A stretch of 8,722 bases of DNA from Candidatus Aenigmatarchaeota archaeon (GTDB taxonomy: Archaea; EX4484-52; B79-G9): positions 1-8,722 of the forward strand of contig JAGLMX010000016.1 of assembly GCA_023139785.1 (NCBI GenBank), read 5' to 3'. Under the pieces are notes generated by a model. It ran no database searches. It was not told the DNA's origin and worked only from the letters and a program-made list of their open reading frames with translations. This document shows positions 7,521 to 8,722 of this stretch, piece by piece. Numbering within the stretch: the first letter of the stretch is position 1; every line of letters starts with the position of its first letter. The position numbers and the translations under genes were made by a program.

Positions 7521-7570
7521 CAACGGCTCTGTAGTCACGAAACCTCTATGCGACCCTAGCCCCGAAGGGC
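7521..7570. other. GC-rich intergenic island of unknown role
   Basis: This 50-base stretch is 60% G+C (30 of 50), between flanks that are clearly AT-rich. It contains a small perfect hairpin at 7559-7570 (GCCC, CGAA loop, GGGC). In an AT-leaning archaeal genome a local GC peak outside a gene can mark a structured RNA. I could not fit it to a tRNA, a C/D box RNA or a convincing H/ACA RNA. The rest of the gap between the GH15 start and the pseudogene (7483-7642) shows only the TATA box and the hairpin at 7620-7650. Confidence 0.3.
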
Positions 7571-7619
7571 AAAGTTTTCAACAATTGTAACGGATATTGA
7601 CTTAATTTCATTATATGTT

Positions 7620-7650
7620 ATGTGTATGCCTTCAGGCATATATTACACAT
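7620..7650 (-). terminator. Hairpin at the 3' end of the glycosyltransferase-HAD remnant
   Basis: A perfect six-pair stem TATGCC/GGCATA encloses a TTCA loop (7625-7640). Beyond a five-base bulge, a further five pairs ATGTG/CACAT extend it to 7620-7650. On the minus strand it overlaps the last codons and stop (7645-7643) of the remnant. No T-run follows on either side, so it is not a typical intrinsic terminator. It may protect a 3' end or be incidental. Confidence 0.35.
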
Positions 7651-8575
7651 TCATAGAATCCATTATCTCGCGCATGCCTTTTGTTGAAGGCTTCTTTGTC
7701 ACATAGTTTGCAAGTTTTTTTAGTTTTTTGGTTGCATTAAAGAAAGCTATCTTAATGCCGGGGTTCATGAACATGCTCTGGCTGTTTTCTCTATTGCCGA
7801 TTACTATGGTTTTGTCCAGATCTATGTTTAAGTATCTCATTGCAATTCTTAAGCCCACACCTTTGTCAACATCTAAGGGAAGAATCATATTTCATTGGCA
7901 TTTTTGGCGAAACTTACTTTTTCATTTAGTTTGCCTGGTTTTTCTTTTATGAACTGCTTGTCTGCGGCTCTTGCGCTTGCCATTACATTGCCTGTCTTTG
8001 CGCCCGGAAGCCCGAGGTTTCTTATTATTTTTTTTGCTTTTGTCATGTAATATGTGTTGATTGTAATTGTTTTTTGTTGATAGAATATATAACGGCGCCA
8101 TTTTCTGCTACTATACAGCGCCATTCTGTGAATTTTTTGCACATTTTTTTTACATAATGAATGTCTCTTCCTGTTGTAAGTATTAAATCAATGTTGAGTT
8201 TTTTCATATTTCTCAACAGATCCCTGTTAATGTCTGTTTCGTTAAATTCATCACAAGACCGTTTATCTGTAATTGTCTTCTCATAATCTGTTATTATTGC
8301 CCTGATGCCGATGGTATCAAGGTGCTCTATGCGGTACAGCTCGTCTTTTTCTTTTTTTACTTTGTTGTATAGAATAAGGTGTTTTTCTATGCCTCTTTCG
8401 ATTTTGAAGTTGTTTTCAACGATTTTTCGGACATTTTCTTTTGCAGTTTGCTGTTTTTCAGGATTTTTGTTATTTGTTTTGATGTTGCATCAATATCTTC
8501 GACATCAACCAAATAGCCATTTATGTTGTCTTTTATCTGGATGATAATCGAACTGAGAGAAAACGAGGAACGCGT
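7643..8575 (-). pseudogene. Truncated, frameshifted glycosyltransferase (GT4-like)-HAD phosphatase fusion
   Basis: Four successive reading frames spell one protein. Down to about 8455 a glycosyltransferase C-terminal end reads IQIKDNINGYLVDVEDID and ITKIL. The next frame continues ENVRKIVENNFKIERGIEKH and enters a HAD IIB phosphatase: AIITDYEKTITD, LILTTGRD, VAENGAVIY. A third frame (to 7885) covers the cap region, ending FAKNANEI. A fourth (from 7888) gives MILPLDVDKG, IVIGNRENSQSMF and a C-terminal helix. The breaks lie at A-runs near 8454-8458, 8070-8075 and 7890-7892; one extra A at each would restore the frame. The HAD motif I second Asp is Glu and motif IV GDxxND is GNRENS. The glycosyltransferase N-terminal part, some 300 residues, is missing because another gene ends at 8589. 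GT4-HAD fusions resemble sucrose-phosphate synthase/phosphatase, and TPS-TPP is the trehalose analogue; the original substrate is unknown. Confidence 0.75.
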
Positions 8576-8588
8576 TCAACGCAAAAAG

Positions 8589-8722
8589 TTAGTCCCGAAA
8601 CACTTTCTTTCTAAACTCATAGGACGTTATGACTGGAATATAATATGTAATATCTGCCAAAACAGTTCCGATAATGATTGCTAAAGAATAATTTGATAAC
8701 AAATAAGGAAGGGATGCCAAAT
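8589..8722 (-). CDS. C-terminal end of an unrecognised membrane protein, partial
   Basis: The frame is open from the right edge (first whole codon at 8720) for 43 codons to a TAA at 8591-8589. It contains one clear hydrophobic helix, SLAIIIGTVLADITYYIPV, then a basic tail ending RKKVFRD, typical of a cytoplasmic membrane-protein end. The start lies outside the window. Family is not recognisable. It ends about 40 bases before the glycosyltransferase remnant on the same strand, probably at the junction where that gene lost its front part. Confidence 0.5.
   Translation of the reverse strand, partial: LASLPYLLSNYSLAIIIGTVLADITYYIPVITSYEFRKKVFRD

Noticed and set aside
7521..7555. Single CRISPR-repeat-like sequence
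   Set aside because: No second copy exists in the window and no spacer periodicity is visible.
7505..7572. tRNA-like fragment on the minus strand, including a TTCAAAT that resembles a T-loop
   Set aside because: The bases flanking the supposed T-loop do not form a five-pair stem and no acceptor stem can be drawn.
8454..8458. Programmed -1 frameshifting between the glycosyltransferase and HAD frames
   Set aside because: The run is not a canonical X XXY YYZ slippery site, two further breaks occur downstream, and the gene is truncated and catalytically altered, so decay or sequence error is simpler.
8305..8544. Plus-strand frame of 79 codons
   Set aside because: It is antisense to the recognisable glycosyltransferase-HAD remnant and resembles no protein family.
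8568..8577. Ten-base palindrome GAACGCGTTC near the junction of the remnant
   Set aside because: It is too short to assign to a regulator or recombination site, and no second copy or flanking repeat supports a mobile-element boundary.

Overview
The window is archaeal in character. It carries an Hef/FANCM-type helicase-nuclease. Four or five genes have a TATA-like AT-rich box roughly 25-37 bases before the start codon, often with almost no leader. One protein contains the WWDYG signature of AglB/STT3 oligosaccharyltransferases. The lineage cannot be fixed from this sequence; an uncultured euryarchaeal or DPANN-type archaeon is plausible, but that is inference.

Layout. From the left edge to 1643 (minus strand) lies most of an Hef helicase-nuclease, cut off by the window just as its ERCC4 nuclease domain begins. 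It diverges from a plus-strand pair. The first of the pair (1723-4104) is a 793-residue membrane protein built from five repeats of a membrane segment plus a bacterial-PH-like (DUF304/YdbT-type) domain. The second (4145-4876) is a small predicted lipoprotein that looks like the soluble domain of an oligosaccharyltransferase without its catalytic membrane part. Next come a small multi-pass membrane protein (4939-5493) and a divergent lactate/malate-dehydrogenase-fold oxidoreductase (5557-6396), each with its own TATA box. A compact GH15 glucoamylase/trehalase-type hydrolase (6415-7482, minus) converges on the dehydrogenase.

The right end is eroded. From 8575 down to 7643 (minus) is a remnant of a glycosyltransferase-HAD phosphatase fusion. 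Its N-terminal part is missing, it has three frame breaks, and HAD catalytic residues are substituted. It is followed at the edge by the C-terminal end of an unrecognised membrane protein. The hydrolase and the glycosyltransferase-phosphatase remnant suggest a sugar (trehalose-, sucrose- or glucan-like) metabolism locus that has lost its synthetic arm. The PH-repeat protein and the OST-like lipoprotein form a probable two-gene cell-envelope operon, the part of the window most likely to be undescribed.
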